From Lachnospiraceae bacterium (GTDB taxonomy: Bacteria > Bacillota > Clostridia > Lachnospirales > Lachnospiraceae), in assembly GCA_003507655.1 (NCBI GenBank), contig DNUZ01000031.1, positions 1 to 64,000 of the forward strand: DNA of 64,000 nucleotides, read 5' to 3'. Of this stretch, positions 20,034 through 30,515 are shown one piece after another. Under the pieces are notes generated by a model that was not told the DNA's origin, did no database searches, and saw only the letters and a list, made by a program, of their open reading frames with translations. Numbering within the stretch: position 1 is the first letter of the stretch; the number at the start of each line of letters is the position of its first letter. Both the position numbers and the translations under genes were made by a program.

Positions 20034-22256
20034 ATGAAGAATTACCGTTATTCAACGGCAGGAAAAATAGCAACGGTCATTATACAGCAGTTCATGGCGG
20101 TCCTGCTAGTGGTATTCCTGTTATTGTTAGGAAGCCTGTTCAGTAAGAGCATGCTGGAATTTCAGGATATTGGAAAAGGCGGATTTTTAGATTCAGGGTA
20201 TTTTACACAGGAATTTAAGAGTACCACCGTCGAGGTACAAAATCTTATTAATCTGCGTAAGAAATTTGAGACAAACGGAGAGTATGACCCGTCAAAAGCC
20301 GTGACGGTTACCGGAGATCTCCAGTATCGGCTGGGAGATCTAGAGGCATGGGCAAAAGAGGGATGCAGCTATCAGGCGGCAGGATATTTAAGTCTGGTGG
20401 AAGAGACCTATCCGGCAGTCAACGGCGGCGGCTATATTGAGCGGTATCTGAACGGAGAGATCAGTACGCAGGAAGCGACGAATATTTCTAATGCCATTGA
20501 GAATATGATGTTCTCTATCACAAAAGACATAGATACCTATAAGAGACTGATCAACAAGTATGATGCAGGAAAATCAAACGTAGCATATTATTACAGGAGT
20601 ATTAATGGAGCGGTATACACCAACCTGAAATTAGAGGAAGGTGGAAAAGAAGAGGCAAGACAAAAGATCGAAGATCTCGGACAATATCTGTGCTACGATG
20701 ATGAGGACATACATTTCGATACAAATATCAATAACTTAGAAGAATATTTTTATCAGGATGAGACCTACATTACCGGAAACATGGACACCGATGCCGTATT
20801 TATGATGGGAGTGAATGCAAAACTTCCATATAAAGACCATTTTTATAAAGCAAAAGAGTCCTATAACCGACTGCATCCGTGGATAAAGATCAGTATTATC
20901 ACAACTTTTGTGAGTATCATAGGCTGGATAGCGGCACTGGTTTACCTGAGTACTGTCACGGGACGAAAATCCCACGAAGATGAGGTGCATCTGAACGGAT
21001 TTGATAAGATCAAAACAGAAATCGTCATAGTGGCGGGAATTCTGCTGATCAGTGCAGGAAACATGATGACAGGCAGACTGCGCTCCCATTCATGGGAGAT
21101 TTCGGGACTTCTGATCATGGGAGGAATCTTAGCGTTTGTAGGAAATGCCTGCTTTTTACTGTTTTATCTGAGTATGATCCGCAGACTCCGCGCAGGAACA
21201 CTCTGGAATAACAGCGTGTTTTATATGGTCATAGATTTAATACAGACCTATTATAGAGGCGGAAAGGCAACCGGAAGATTTCTGGTACAGTATATTTTAG
21301 AAGGAGCCGTGATACTGATCCTTGCTGCATGGGGCTATTATTATTCGCAGCCGTTGTTTTTAGCGGCACTGGCGATCCTGCTTATTGTATTTGGAATTTT
21401 TATCTTAAAAGACCGCGTGCAGCGCCAGCAGATTATCGAAGGGATCGAAGAGATCAAATCGGGAAATTTAGAATATAAGATCCGGTCAGAAGAGTTTACC
21501 GGGGATAACAAGATACTAAGTGAAGGAATTAACAATCTCGGAGACGGATTGGAAAAAGCGGTAGATGCGAGCATGAAAAATGAACGGATGAAGGCAGATC
21601 TGATCACAAATGTATCGCACGACATCAAGACACCGCTGACCTCCATTATAAATTATGTAAATTTACTGGAAAATGAAAAGATCGAGAATGAGAAAGTAAA
21701 TAATTACATCCACATCCTGAAAGAAAAATCAGCACGTTTAGAGCAGCTGACGGAAGATTTGGTAGAAGCATCCAAGATCAGCTCCGGCAATATTGTGTTA
21801 GAGATGGTCCGGATCAACTTAGTGGAACTGGTTTATCAGACAGCCGGAGAATTCAACGAAAAATTCGAGCAGCGGAATCTGACCATATTTACAAAAATGC
21901 CAAAAGAATCGATTGTTGTCATGGCAGACGGCAGACGGATCTGGCGCGTGTTGGAAAACCTTTATAACAATGTCGCAAAATATGCACTGGAGGGCACGCG
22001 TGTCTATGTGGAATTGGACAAAAAAGAAGACGAAGCCGTATTTTCTATTAAAAATATTTCCTCAAAACCACTCAATATCCCATCGGATGAGCTGACAGAG
22101 CGTTTTATCCGGGGAGATGTCTCAAGGACAACGGAGGGAAGCGGACTGGGTCTGTCGATCGCGAAAAATCTTACCACATTGATGGGCGGAACCTTCGATA
22201 TTATTTTAGACGGTGACCTGTTCAAGGTAATGATCACATTTCCACTTGCTTTTTAG
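20034..22256 (+). CDS. Multi-pass membrane sensor histidine kinase
   Basis: A 740-residue sensor kinase. Helix 1 (about 13-38) is followed by a 240-residue extracytoplasmic domain, then about five helices (290-465) forming an integral membrane module, a short HAMP-like linker, HisKA with phospho-acceptor His529 in VSHDIKTPLTS, and HATPase_c with N-box NLYNNVAKYA and G-box GSGLGLSIAKNL. The start AAGGAGTATAGC ATG overlaps the end of the regulator gene region. The kinase core is intact. The multi-helix input module suggests sensing at the membrane or cell envelope; the signal is unknown. Confidence 0.92.
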   Translation: MKNYRYSTAGKIATVIIQQFMAVLLVVFLLLLGSLFSKSMLEFQDIGKGGFLDSGYFTQEFKSTTVEVQNLINLRKKFETNGEYDPSKAVTVTGDLQYRLGDLEAWAKEGCSYQAAGYLSLVEETYPAVNGGGYIERYLNGEISTQEATNISNAIENMMFSITKDIDTYKRLINKYDAGKSNVAYYYRSINGAVYTNLKLEEGGKEEARQKIEDLGQYLCYDDEDIHFDTNINNLEEYFYQDETYITGNMDTDAVFMMGVNAKLPYKDHFYKAKESYNRLHPWIKISIITTFVSIIGWIAALVYLSTVTGRKSHEDEVHLNGFDKIKTEIVIVAGILLISAGNMMTGRLRSHSWEISGLLIMGGILAFVGNACFLLFYLSMIRRLRAGTLWNNSVFYMVIDLIQTYYRGGKATGRFLVQYILEGAVILILAAWGYYYSQPLFLAALAILLIVFGIFILKDRVQRQQIIEGIEEIKSGNLEYKIRSEEFTGDNKILSEGINNLGDGLEKAVDASMKNERMKADLITNVSHDIKTPLTSIINYVNLLENEKIENEKVNNYIHILKEKSARLEQLTEDLVEASKISSGNIVLEMVRINLVELVYQTAGEFNEKFEQRNLTIFTKMPKESIVVMADGRRIWRVLENLYNNVAKYALEGTRVYVELDKKEDEAVFSIKNISSKPLNIPSDELTERFIRGDVSRTTEGSGLGLSIAKNLTTLMGGTFDIILDGDLFKVMITFPLAF

Positions 22257-22292
22257 TGGGGCTTTTATTATAATTTTTTGTGGAAAAGTATG

Positions 22293-22317
22293 TCGGCGGT
22301 GAGCTTTTTACCGCCGA
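22293..22317 (+). terminator. Hairpin between the kinase and hydratase genes
   Basis: TCGGCGGT (22293-22300) pairs with ACCGCCGA (22310-22317), followed by TTTTC. It is GC-rich and well placed 25 nt before the next start, so it may be a terminator or attenuate readthrough. Confidence 0.6.
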
Positions 22318-22341
22318 TTTTCAGTAAGGAGGATATATCAT

Positions 22342-24630
22342 ATGAAGTTACATGAAGGCGGCGTTTACTTAGTAAACGGCACAGAGTTAATTCCGGAGGG
22401 ACCGGAAGCAGCTGCACAGATCTCAGCAAAGACGGGTGCAGCCGTATCGAAGGAAGAGGCAGCAAAGAATACGATTGCCTATGGTATTTTAAAAGACCAT
22501 AACACATCCGGAAATATGGATAAACTTAAAATTAAGTTTGATAAACTGACTTCCCACGATATTACATTCGTAGGAATCATACAGACAGCGCGTGCATCAG
22601 GACTTGAAAAATTCCCGATCCCATATGTGCTGACAAACTGTCACAACTCCCTTTGTGCAGTTGGTGGAACCATCAACGAGGATGACCACATGTTTGGTCT
22701 GACCTGTGCAAAAAAATACGGCGGAGTCTATGTACCACCTCATCAGGCGGTTATCCATCAGTTTGCAAGAGAGATGCTTGCAGGCGGCGGAAAGATGATC
22801 TTAGGTTCCGATTCCCATACACGTTACGGAGCACTTGGAACAATGGCAATGGGAGAGGGCGGACCGGAGTTAGTAAAACAGCTTTTAAGCCAGACCTATG
22901 ATATCAATATGCCGGGCGTAGTCGGAGTCTATATGACCGGAGAGCCACAGCATGGCGTAGGACCGCAGGATATCGCACTTGCGATTATCGGAGCAGTCTT
23001 TGCAAACGGTTATGTAAAGAATAAAGTAATGGAGTTTGTAGGACCGGGTGTGTCCAACTTAAGTGCAGACTACCGTATCGGTGTCGATGTTATGACAACA
23101 GAAACCACCTGTCTGTCCTCTATCTGGAGAACCGACGAAAAGATCAAAGAATTTTACGATATCCACGGAAGAAGTGAAGATTACAAAGAACTGAATCCGG
23201 GAAATGTTGCTTACTATGATGGAATGATCGAGATCAACTTAAGTGAGATTAAACCAATGATCGCTATGCCGTTCCATCCAAGCAATGTGTATACGATCGA
23301 AGAGTTAAATGCAAATCTTATGGATATTTTAGATGACTGTGAAAAGAGAGCCTTAGTCAGCTTAGACGGAGCCGTAGACTTTACATTAAAAGACAAAGTC
23401 AGAAACGGAAAGCTCTATGTGGATCAGGGAATCATTGCTGGCTGTGCAGGCGGTGGTTATGAAAATATCTGCGATGCAGCAGACATTTTAAGAGGTACAA
23501 GCATCGGACCGGACGAGTTTACCTTAAGCGTATATCCGGCAAGTACCCCGGTTTATATGGAACTTGTAAGAAACGGAGCCGTTGCAGATTTACTTGAGAC
23601 AGGTGCGATCGTTAAGACAGCATTCTGCGGACCATGCTTCGGAGCAGGTGATACCCCAAGCAACAACGGACTTTCCATTCGTCATTCCACCAGAAACTTC
23701 CCGAACCGCGAAGGTTCTAAGTTACAGAATGGTCAGATCGCATCCGTAGCATTAATGGATGCACGTTCTATTGCAGCAACAGCAGCAAACAAAGGATATC
23801 TGACTTCTGCAGCAGATATGGATACAGAATATACAAAACCGGCATATCACTTTGATAAGACTATCTACGAGAACCGCGTATTTGACAGCAAGGGTGTTGC
23901 AGATCCAAGCGTAGAGATCAAGTTTGGTCCAAACATCAAAGACTGGCCGCAGATGAGTGCTTTACCACAGAACATGGTATTAAAAGTAGTATCTGAGATC
24001 CATGATCCGGTTACAACAACCGATGAGCTGATCCCATCCGGAGAGACTTCATCCTACCGTTCGAACCCACTTGGATTAGCAGAGTTTACATTATCCAGAA
24101 AAGACCCTGCTTATGTTGGAAAAGCAAAAGAAGTACAGAAAGCACAGAAAGCCATTGAAGAAGGCAACTGTCCGTTAGAGGCACTTCCGGAATTAAAACC
24201 GGTGATGGATACCGTACGGAAAACTTTCCCGGATGCAGGCGAAGGCAATCTTGGTGTAGGAAGTACGATTTTCGCAGTAAAACCGGGTGACGGTTCTGCC
24301 CGCGAGCAGGCAGCATCCTGCCAGAAAGTACTTGGCGGTTGGGCAAATATTGCAAATGAGTATGCAACAAAACGTTATCGTTCCAACCTCATTAACTGGG
24401 GTATGCTTCCATTCTTAATTGAAGAGGGAGACCTTCCGTTTGCAAATGGAGATTATCTTTTTATTCCGGAGATCAGAAAAGCCGTAGAGGAAAAGGCATC
24501 TGATATTACCGCTTATGTCGTAAAAGGAGATCACTTAGAAGAGTTCCACTTAAAGATGGGTGAGCTTACCGATGATGAAAGAGAGATCATCTTAAAGGGA
24601 TGCCTGATCAATTATAACCGCGTAAATTAA
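22342..24630 (+). CDS. Aconitase-family hydratase (probable aconitate hydratase)
   Basis: A 762-residue [4Fe-4S] hydro-lyase family member, likely interconverting citrate and isocitrate. Cluster-ligand candidates are the Cys in [13 protein letters not shown] (about residue 371) and CGPCFGAG (about 430-433). [20 protein letters not shown] is the conserved substrate-binding segment, and the swivel domain follows (about 590-760). The size is close to the mitochondrial-type enzyme. No citrate synthase or isocitrate dehydrogenase is adjacent, so a related hydro-lyase substrate remains possible. AAGGAGG lies 9 nt before the ATG. It is followed by a transporter gene after 9 nt. Confidence 0.85.
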   Translation: MKLHEGGVYLVNGTELIPEGPEAAAQISAKTGAAVSKEEAAKNTIAYGILKDHNTSGNMDKLKIKFDKLTSHDITFVGIIQTARASGLEKFPIPYVLTNCHNSLCAVGGTINEDDHMFGLTCAKKYGGVYVPPHQAVIHQFAREMLAGGGKMILGSDSHTRYGALGTMAMGEGGPELVKQLLSQTYDINMPGVVGVYMTGEPQHGVGPQDIALAIIGAVFANGYVKNKVMEFVGPGVSNLSADYRIGVDVMTTETTCLSSIWRTDEKIKEFYDIHGRSEDYKELNPGNVAYYDGMIEINLSEIKPMIAMPFHPSNVYTIEELNANLMDILDDCEKRALVSLDGAVDFTLKDKVRNGKLYVDQGIIAGCAGGGYENICDAADILRGTSIGPDEFTLSVYPASTPVYMELVRNGAVADLLETGAIVKTAFCGPCFGAGDTPSNNGLSIRHSTRNFPNREGSKLQNGQIASVALMDARSIAATAANKGYLTSAADMDTEYTKPAYHFDKTIYENRVFDSKGVADPSVEIKFGPNIKDWPQMSALPQNMVLKVVSEIHDPVTTTDELIPSGETSSYRSNPLGLAEFTLSRKDPAYVGKAKEVQKAQKAIEEGNCPLEALPELKPVMDTVRKTFPDAGEGNLGVGSTIFAVKPGDGSAREQAASCQKVLGGWANIANEYATKRYRSNLINWGMLPFLIEEGDLPFANGDYLFIPEIRKAVEEKASDITAYVVKGDHLEEFHLKMGELTDDEREIILKGCLINYNRVN

Positions 24631-24639
24631 GGAGAATAC

Positions 24640-25977
24640 ATGGAGAATAAGGAGAACAATTCCCCCGAACTGAAAAAAAAATCACACTGGAATATCAGAC
24701 CTTATATGGCAATTGCATTAACTGCATTTTTAGTGATCACACTGAGTATCATTTTCTTCTTCCTGATCTACCGCTATAACGGATTTGCGGCAGGATGGAG
24801 AAAACTCACTGTCATATTGCAGCCGATCATCATCGGAATCGTGATCGCTTATCTGATCAATCCGATCATGATGTTTTTTGAAAAATATCTGCTGCGCTGG
24901 ATCGAGCCAAAGATACAGAAAAAAGACAAGGCAAAAAAATTATGCCGAAGTCTTGCGACATTTGGCGCATTAGCAGTTTTCATTATGATCATTGCAATTT
25001 TGCTGATACTCTTAATACCACAGCTTGCAGAGAGTATTCAGGGCTTAGTGGTCACATTGCCGGGTGAGGTGCAGGAGTTGATAGACAAGGTCAATGGAAT
25101 TTTGAAGAACGATTCAGAAATCGCAGACATGTTTGAGAATACGCTGCTGCATGCAACGGATTATCTGCGTAACTGGGCAATGAACGATCTGTTACCAAAG
25201 AGCAACCAGTATCTGACCTCTATTACTTCAGGACTGATCAGTATTTTTAAAGTTCTGTTAAATATTGTAGTCGGATTGATCGTATCAGTATATTTGCTGT
25301 TCAGTAAAGAGACTTTTATCGGACAGTTTAAAAAGCTGACCTATGCACTGTTTAAACCGAAACGGGCAAACATTATCATAGAGACAGCCAGAAAGAGCAA
25401 CGAGATCTTTGGCGGATTTATCAGCGGAAAGATATTGGATTCTACCATTATCGGAATTATCTGCTATATCGTTCTTTTGATCATGAAGATGCCATATGCC
25501 GTATTGGTCAGTGTGATCGTTGGTGTTACGAATGTGATTCCGTTCTTTGGACCGTTTATCGGTGCAGTACCGGGATTTATCATTATCGTACTTGCCAATC
25601 CGTTGCAGGGACTTTATTTCCTGATCGTTATTTTTATCCTGCAGCAGGTAGACGGAAATATCATCGGACCAACAATCTTAGGAGATTCCACAGGACTTTC
25701 TCCGTTCTGGGTAGTCTTTGCGATCATGGTCGGAGGCGGATTGTTCGGATTTGCGGGAATGCTCCTTGGAGTTCCGGTCTTTGCCGTAATTTATTACATT
25801 ATACAGAGGGTCATCTATCACTTCCTGCGTAAGAAAAAGCTGCCGGAAGCGACAGAGCAGTATATCGAGCTGGACAAAGTAGATACCCGTACGAATGAAC
25901 TCTGCTATTTTCAAAAAGAAGAAATTGATGTAAAAAAAGAAGATCAAACAGAGGAAAATACAGAGAATAAAAACTAA
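24640..25977 (+). CDS. AI-2E family transporter
   Basis: A 445-residue polytopic membrane protein of the AI-2E/PerM superfamily. About eight helices are visible: two near the N-terminus (22-44, 56-76), one at 105-128, then a pair before and a cluster after the characteristic region with NIIGPTILGDSTGLSPFWV. A charged C-terminal cytoplasmic tail is rich in Glu and Lys. Substrates for this broad family vary (signal export, Na+/H+ antiport, glycolate) and cannot be read here. AAGGAGA lies 5 nt before the ATG. It is co-transcribed with the hydratase gene. Confidence 0.88.
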   Translation: MENKENNSPELKKKSHWNIRPYMAIALTAFLVITLSIIFFFLIYRYNGFAAGWRKLTVILQPIIIGIVIAYLINPIMMFFEKYLLRWIEPKIQKKDKAKKLCRSLATFGALAVFIMIIAILLILLIPQLAESIQGLVVTLPGEVQELIDKVNGILKNDSEIADMFENTLLHATDYLRNWAMNDLLPKSNQYLTSITSGLISIFKVLLNIVVGLIVSVYLLFSKETFIGQFKKLTYALFKPKRANIIIETARKSNEIFGGFISGKILDSTIIGIICYIVLLIMKMPYAVLVSVIVGVTNVIPFFGPFIGAVPGFIIIVLANPLQGLYFLIVIFILQQVDGNIIGPTILGDSTGLSPFWVVFAIMVGGGLFGFAGMLLGVPVFAVIYYIIQRVIYHFLRKKKLPEATEQYIELDKVDTRTNELCYFQKEEIDVKKEDQTEENTENKN

Positions 25978-25980
25978 GGA

Positions 25981-26017
25981 AAAGCCGTATTCGACAGGAT
26001 TTGCCGAATACGGCTTT
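25981..26017 (+). terminator. Terminator after AI-2E transporter
   Basis: AAAGCCGTATTCG (25981-25993) pairs perfectly with CGAATACGGCTTT (26005-26017). The following T-tract is limited to the stem TTT, so efficiency is uncertain. Confidence 0.75.
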
Positions 26018-26030
26018 AAAATAATAAATT

Positions 26031-26059
26031 TTGACACACAGGGTATCCTATGGTACACT
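26031..26059 (+). promoter_or_regulatory. Promoter for TPR/P-loop protein gene
   Basis: A perfect TTGACA (26031-26036), a 17-nt spacer and TACACT (26054-26059), 50 nt before the TTG start at 26110. Confidence 0.65.
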
Positions 26060-26109
26060 AAAATGGATAAAAATCTGTCTATTATAGGCATATTCAGAGG
26101 TGACACAAG

Positions 26110-28473
26110 TTGGATAAATATGAATATAAATTAAAACTCGATCAGATGAAAAGTGCTTTTGCAGAGGGAAATTATCACATGGCAGAAGAACTTGCAGATT
26201 CCATTAACTGGAAACGTGTTCGCAATGCAAATTCCCTGATAAAAGCAGGAGAAGTCTATGAGACGGCAGAAAGATATGATGATGCAAAAGAAATGTTTCT
26301 GCTTGCATATGAACGTTCTCCGATTGGAAGAACGATCGTATACCGTCTTGCAGAACTGGCAATCCATGTAGGCAATTACGATGAAGCAATGGAGTATTAT
26401 GAGGAGTTTGTAGAGATGGCTCCGAATGATAGTCTCAAATTTGTGTTAAAATATAAGATATACAAAGCAAAGGGAGAATCCCTTGCAGAGCAGATACAGA
26501 TTCTTGAGGATTTAAAGGAACAGGAATATATTGAAGAGTGGGCATATGAGCTGGCATACCTCTATCATCAGGCAGGAATGAGCGAGAAATGTGTGGAAGC
26601 ATGTGATGAACTGATTCTATGGTTTGGTGATGGTGCATATGTTGAAAAAGCGCTCGAATTAAAGATGCTCTATCAACCGTTGACCAAGCAGCAGGAAGAG
26701 AAATACCGCCAGTTCCGCCAGAAACGGGACGGAGTGGTTGAGGTACGTCCGAATGATATGCTCAATTCCGGTGAGATCGTATCCGAAGTTGTGAAGATCC
26801 CGCAGGTTACGATGAATGCGAGCCGTTTTAATACGGTAAATCTTCAGAATGAATTGGCAAAAAATATGCAGCAGATCATGGATGCGACGGAAAAAGAAGA
26901 GGTCAACGATTCCATGGATGCCATTAAGAAAATGGTGGAGGAGATTCCTTATTTACAGCTTCCGCATGAGAGTGAGGAGCAGAAGGAAGAAAAATACGGA
27001 CATATTGAGACGGATGAAGAGATCGACGGTTCTTTAAAGATCAATTTTAAAGAGATGTTGGCAGAGGATTCGGACGGACAGATCAGTCTGTACGTTCCAA
27101 AGGATCCGATGGTAGAAAGACAGATTACCGGTCAGATGAGCATCCAGGAAGTGCTGGAAGAATGGGAAAAGACAAAGCGTGCGGCAGAGGCAGCATTGCA
27201 GGAAGCAGAGCAGCGCCGGTTAGAATCTGCAAAAGCCAGAGCACTTCAGGAAGCAGAAGAGATCATGGAGCGTTTAGTCGATGTAATTCCTCAGTTGAAT
27301 GCAGGTCTGTCGCCAAAAGAATTATTGGAACAGGAGTATATGCAGAATATGCCGGAAAAAGACGAAAAAGCAGCCAGATTATTTCAGAATGTCAATGACA
27401 TTCTTACAAGAGAGATCGAGAAATTATCCAAAGAGAATAACAGCATTGATCAGATGATAGAAGAGAATAAACCAGCAGAGGAATCTTTTGGACAGGAGAT
27501 GGAAAATGAAATGTCAGAAGAGTTATCAGAGGAGATTCCACAGGAACTGCCGCAGGTTTCCACAGATATCGGAGATTTATTAGTAGAAGAACCGATACCG
27601 GAGGAAATTGAAGCAGCAAAAGAACTGATGCCGGAAGAGCCGGCAAAACAGGAAGAACTTCCGCCTATCCAGATACCGGAAGATGTGATCGAGGATGAAG
27701 ATGTAACGATGCATCTGACAAAGGCACAAAAAGAGATCTTTTCTTATTTTGTTCCGATCCAGGGAATGGAGCAGCAGCTCTGTCAGGTGTTGACCGGAGT
27801 GAAACGGAGACTTGGAAGAAGTACGAACTCTACAGAGGGAAATATCATGATCCAGGGAGGACCGGGCAGTGGTAAGACCGTACTTGCAACGGATCTGATC
27901 AAAGTCATTCAGGAGGAAACCGGACTGATCGGAGGAAAGATCGGTAAGATCGAAGCCGCTTCTTTAAATCAAAAGGATATTCCGGAATTGATGAAAAAAG
28001 TCCGCGGAGGCTGTCTGATCATTGAAAAAGCCGGAGAGATTACGCGTGAGACGGCAGTGAAGATGTCTCTTCAGATGTCACAGGACACCGCAGGAATGTT
28101 AGTTATTTTAGAGGATACCAAAGAAGGAATTCGTAAGGCACTTGGACGCGATGAAGAATTTGCAAGGAAGTTTACCGAAAAAGTCAATATACCGATCTTT
28201 TCCATTGATGAACTGGTAGAATTTGCAAAATCCTATGCACAGGAGTTAGAGTACGAAATTGATGAAATGGGAGTGTTAGCACTCTATAACCGCATCAGCA
28301 GTATTGAAAAACTCGATGAAGCAACAACGCTGTTTGAAGTAAAAGACATTGTGGATGAAGCAGTGGCAAAATCCGAAAAGGGCGGATTCAAAAAAGCGTT
28401 CAGCGTATTTGCATCCAAACGTCATGGACAAGGCGATAGAAAAGTACTGCAGGAAAAAGATTTTGAGGAATAG
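26110..28473 (+). CDS. TPR-repeat protein with C-terminal degenerate AAA/P-loop domain
   Basis: A 787-residue cytosolic protein. The N-terminal 200 residues are TPR-like helices (YDDAKEMFLLAYERSP, YDEAMEYYEEFVEMAP). The middle (about 210-545) is acidic, Glu-rich and probably disordered with coiled coils. The C-terminal third (555-760) resembles CbxX/SpoVK-type AAA domains: Walker A GGPGSGKT ends at K589-T590, but the Walker B position reads LIIEKAG with E639-K640 instead of Asp-Glu. ATP binding is likely and hydrolysis doubtful. The TTG start is supported by GAGGTG 7 nt upstream. glgB follows after 17 nt. I do not know its function; a scaffold role is a guess. Confidence 0.75.
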   Translation: MDKYEYKLKLDQMKSAFAEGNYHMAEELADSINWKRVRNANSLIKAGEVYETAERYDDAKEMFLLAYERSPIGRTIVYRLAELAIHVGNYDEAMEYYEEFVEMAPNDSLKFVLKYKIYKAKGESLAEQIQILEDLKEQEYIEEWAYELAYLYHQAGMSEKCVEACDELILWFGDGAYVEKALELKMLYQPLTKQQEEKYRQFRQKRDGVVEVRPNDMLNSGEIVSEVVKIPQVTMNASRFNTVNLQNELAKNMQQIMDATEKEEVNDSMDAIKKMVEEIPYLQLPHESEEQKEEKYGHIETDEEIDGSLKINFKEMLAEDSDGQISLYVPKDPMVERQITGQMSIQEVLEEWEKTKRAAEAALQEAEQRRLESAKARALQEAEEIMERLVDVIPQLNAGLSPKELLEQEYMQNMPEKDEKAARLFQNVNDILTREIEKLSKENNSIDQMIEENKPAEESFGQEMENEMSEELSEEIPQELPQVSTDIGDLLVEEPIPEEIEAAKELMPEEPAKQEELPPIQIPEDVIEDEDVTMHLTKAQKEIFSYFVPIQGMEQQLCQVLTGVKRRLGRSTNSTEGNIMIQGGPGSGKTVLATDLIKVIQEETGLIGGKIGKIEAASLNQKDIPELMKKVRGGCLIIEKAGEITRETAVKMSLQMSQDTAGMLVILEDTKEGIRKALGRDEEFARKFTEKVNIPIFSIDELVEFAKSYAQELEYEIDEMGVLALYNRISSIEKLDEATTLFEVKDIVDEAVAKSEKGGFKKAFSVFASKRHGQGDRKVLQEKDFEE

Positions 28474-28490
28474 TGAAAGAGGTAAAGACT

Positions 28491-30404
28491 ATGGGGAAAG
28501 CTATGGGTAACTTTACAGAACTGGATGCGTACCTCTTTGGACAGGGAACGCATTACGACATCTATAAGAAGTTAGGAGCACATCTGTCTGTAGACGGAAA
28601 GAAAAAAGGTGTGCGGTTTGCTGTCTGGGCACCAAATGCAAAGAGAGTATTTGTCATTGGAGAATTCAATGGCTGGGATGAGACAGCGAACGAGATGGAG
28701 CGTGTAGAACCGGAGAGTATCGGTGTGTTCGAGACGTTCGTTCCGAATATCGGAACGGGCGTTCTCTACAAATATCTGATAGAGACCGCGGACGGTACCC
28801 TGCTGTATAAGGCAGATCCTTATGCAAACGAGGCAGAGCTTCGTCCGGGAACCGCCTCAAAAGTAGCAGATATCGAGCATTTTAAATGGACAGACAGCAA
28901 GTGGATGAAAGACCGTGCCGCATGTAAGGATCCATATGAAAAACCGATGGCGATCTATGAAGTACATCCGGGTTCCTGGATGCGTCATCCGGGAAGAGAG
29001 GATGAGGGATTTTATACATACCGTCAGCTTGCACATGCGTTAGCGGACTATGTAAAAGAGATGGGATATACGCATGTAGAATTGATGGGAATTTTGGAAT
29101 ATCCGTTTGACGGCTCCTGGGGCTATCAGGTAACCGGCTACTATGCACCAACTTCCCGCTATGGTACACCGGAGGATTTTGCATATTTTGTGGACTATCT
29201 GCATAAAAAAGGCATTGGTATTATCTTAGACTGGGTTCCGGCACATTTTCCAAAAGACGCGCATGGACTGGCAGACTTCGATGGAACACCGATCTATGAG
29301 TATGCTGACCCGCGGATGGGAGAACATCCGGATTGGGGAACAAAGATTTTTGACTATGGAAAAAGCGAAGTTAAGAATTTCCTGATCGGAAGTGCACTGC
29401 TTTGGATCGAGCACTACCATATTGACGGACTGCGTGTGGACGCGGTAGCTTCCATGCTCTATTTAGATTACGGAAAAAATGACGGAGAATGGATACCGAA
29501 TAAATACGGCGAGAACAAGAATTTAGAAGCGATCGAATTTTTCCGCCATATCAACACACTGATCTTAGGCAGAAATCCGGGAACCGTGATGATTGCGGAG
29601 GAATCTACGGCATGGCCGCAGGTAACCGGCGAGGCGCAGAACGGCGGACTGAATTTTACTTACAAATGGAATATGGGCTGGATGCATGACTTTTTGGATT
29701 ATATGAAGCTCGACCCGTATTTTAGAAAAGATAACCATCACAAGATGACCTTTGCAATGAGTTACAATGGAAGTGAGCATTATATTTTAGTGCTCTCACA
29801 TGATGAAGTAGTGCATTTAAAATGCTCTATGATCAACAAGATGCCGGGTGAAGAAGCAGATAAGTTTGCTAATTTAAAAGCAGGCTATGCATTTATGATG
29901 GGCCATCCGGGTAAGAAACTCCTATTCATGGGACAGGATATCGGGCAATACCGTGAGTGGAGTGAGGAACGGGAATTAGACTGGTATGTATTAGAAAATC
30001 CACATAACAAAGGGTTGCAGGAATTTGTCAAAGAACTTCTTCATATTTACCGTAAGTATCCGTGTATGTATGAGTTAGACGGCGGCGGAGAAGGCTTTGA
30101 GTGGATCAATGCGGACGATGCAGAAAAAAGCATTTATACATTTTTAAGAAAAGGAAAAGACGCAAAGAAACGTCTGCTCTTTGTCTTTAATTTTACTCCG
30201 GTGGCAAGGGATGATTTCCGTGTCGGTGTACCGGAATTAAAGGATTACAAGCTGATCCTGACAAGTGAGGAAGAGCGTTTTGCGGGCAGCGGCAATGTAC
30301 CGGCAAAGAAAACCTATAAAGCAGAGAAACGGCCATGGGATAACAGGGAATATTCGATAAGATATCCGCTGCCTCCATATGGTGTCGCAGTATTTGAATA
30401 TTAG
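28491..30404 (+). CDS. glgB: 1,4-alpha-glucan branching enzyme
   Basis: A 637-residue GH13 enzyme that introduces alpha-1,6 branches into glycogen. It has a CBM48 N-terminal domain (about 40-130: GVRFAVWAPNAKRVFVIGEFNGWD) and a TIM barrel with the nucleophile Asp in GLRVDAVASML, the acid Glu in IAEEST, and the transition-state Asp in LSHDEV. It ends with a C-terminal beta domain. I start at the ATG at 28491, with AAAGAGG 8 nt upstream; a GTG at 28473 overlapping the previous stop is possible. No other glycogen gene is nearby. Confidence 0.95.
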   Translation: MGKAMGNFTELDAYLFGQGTHYDIYKKLGAHLSVDGKKKGVRFAVWAPNAKRVFVIGEFNGWDETANEMERVEPESIGVFETFVPNIGTGVLYKYLIETADGTLLYKADPYANEAELRPGTASKVADIEHFKWTDSKWMKDRAACKDPYEKPMAIYEVHPGSWMRHPGREDEGFYTYRQLAHALADYVKEMGYTHVELMGILEYPFDGSWGYQVTGYYAPTSRYGTPEDFAYFVDYLHKKGIGIILDWVPAHFPKDAHGLADFDGTPIYEYADPRMGEHPDWGTKIFDYGKSEVKNFLIGSALLWIEHYHIDGLRVDAVASMLYLDYGKNDGEWIPNKYGENKNLEAIEFFRHINTLILGRNPGTVMIAEESTAWPQVTGEAQNGGLNFTYKWNMGWMHDFLDYMKLDPYFRKDNHHKMTFAMSYNGSEHYILVLSHDEVVHLKCSMINKMPGEEADKFANLKAGYAFMMGHPGKKLLFMGQDIGQYREWSEERELDWYVLENPHNKGLQEFVKELLHIYRKYPCMYELDGGGEGFEWINADDAEKSIYTFLRKGKDAKKRLLFVFNFTPVARDDFRVGVPELKDYKLILTSEEERFAGSGNVPAKKTYKAEKRPWDNREYSIRYPLPPYGVAVFEY

Positions 30405-30515
30405 AAGATTCAGAAAAGAGGCATTTGTGAGAATGTCTCTTTTTTGCATTAAGTTTTTGGTTAAATATCCGAAATATATAGCAGAGAATACAAACAGAAG
30501 AAACCGGAGGCATCT

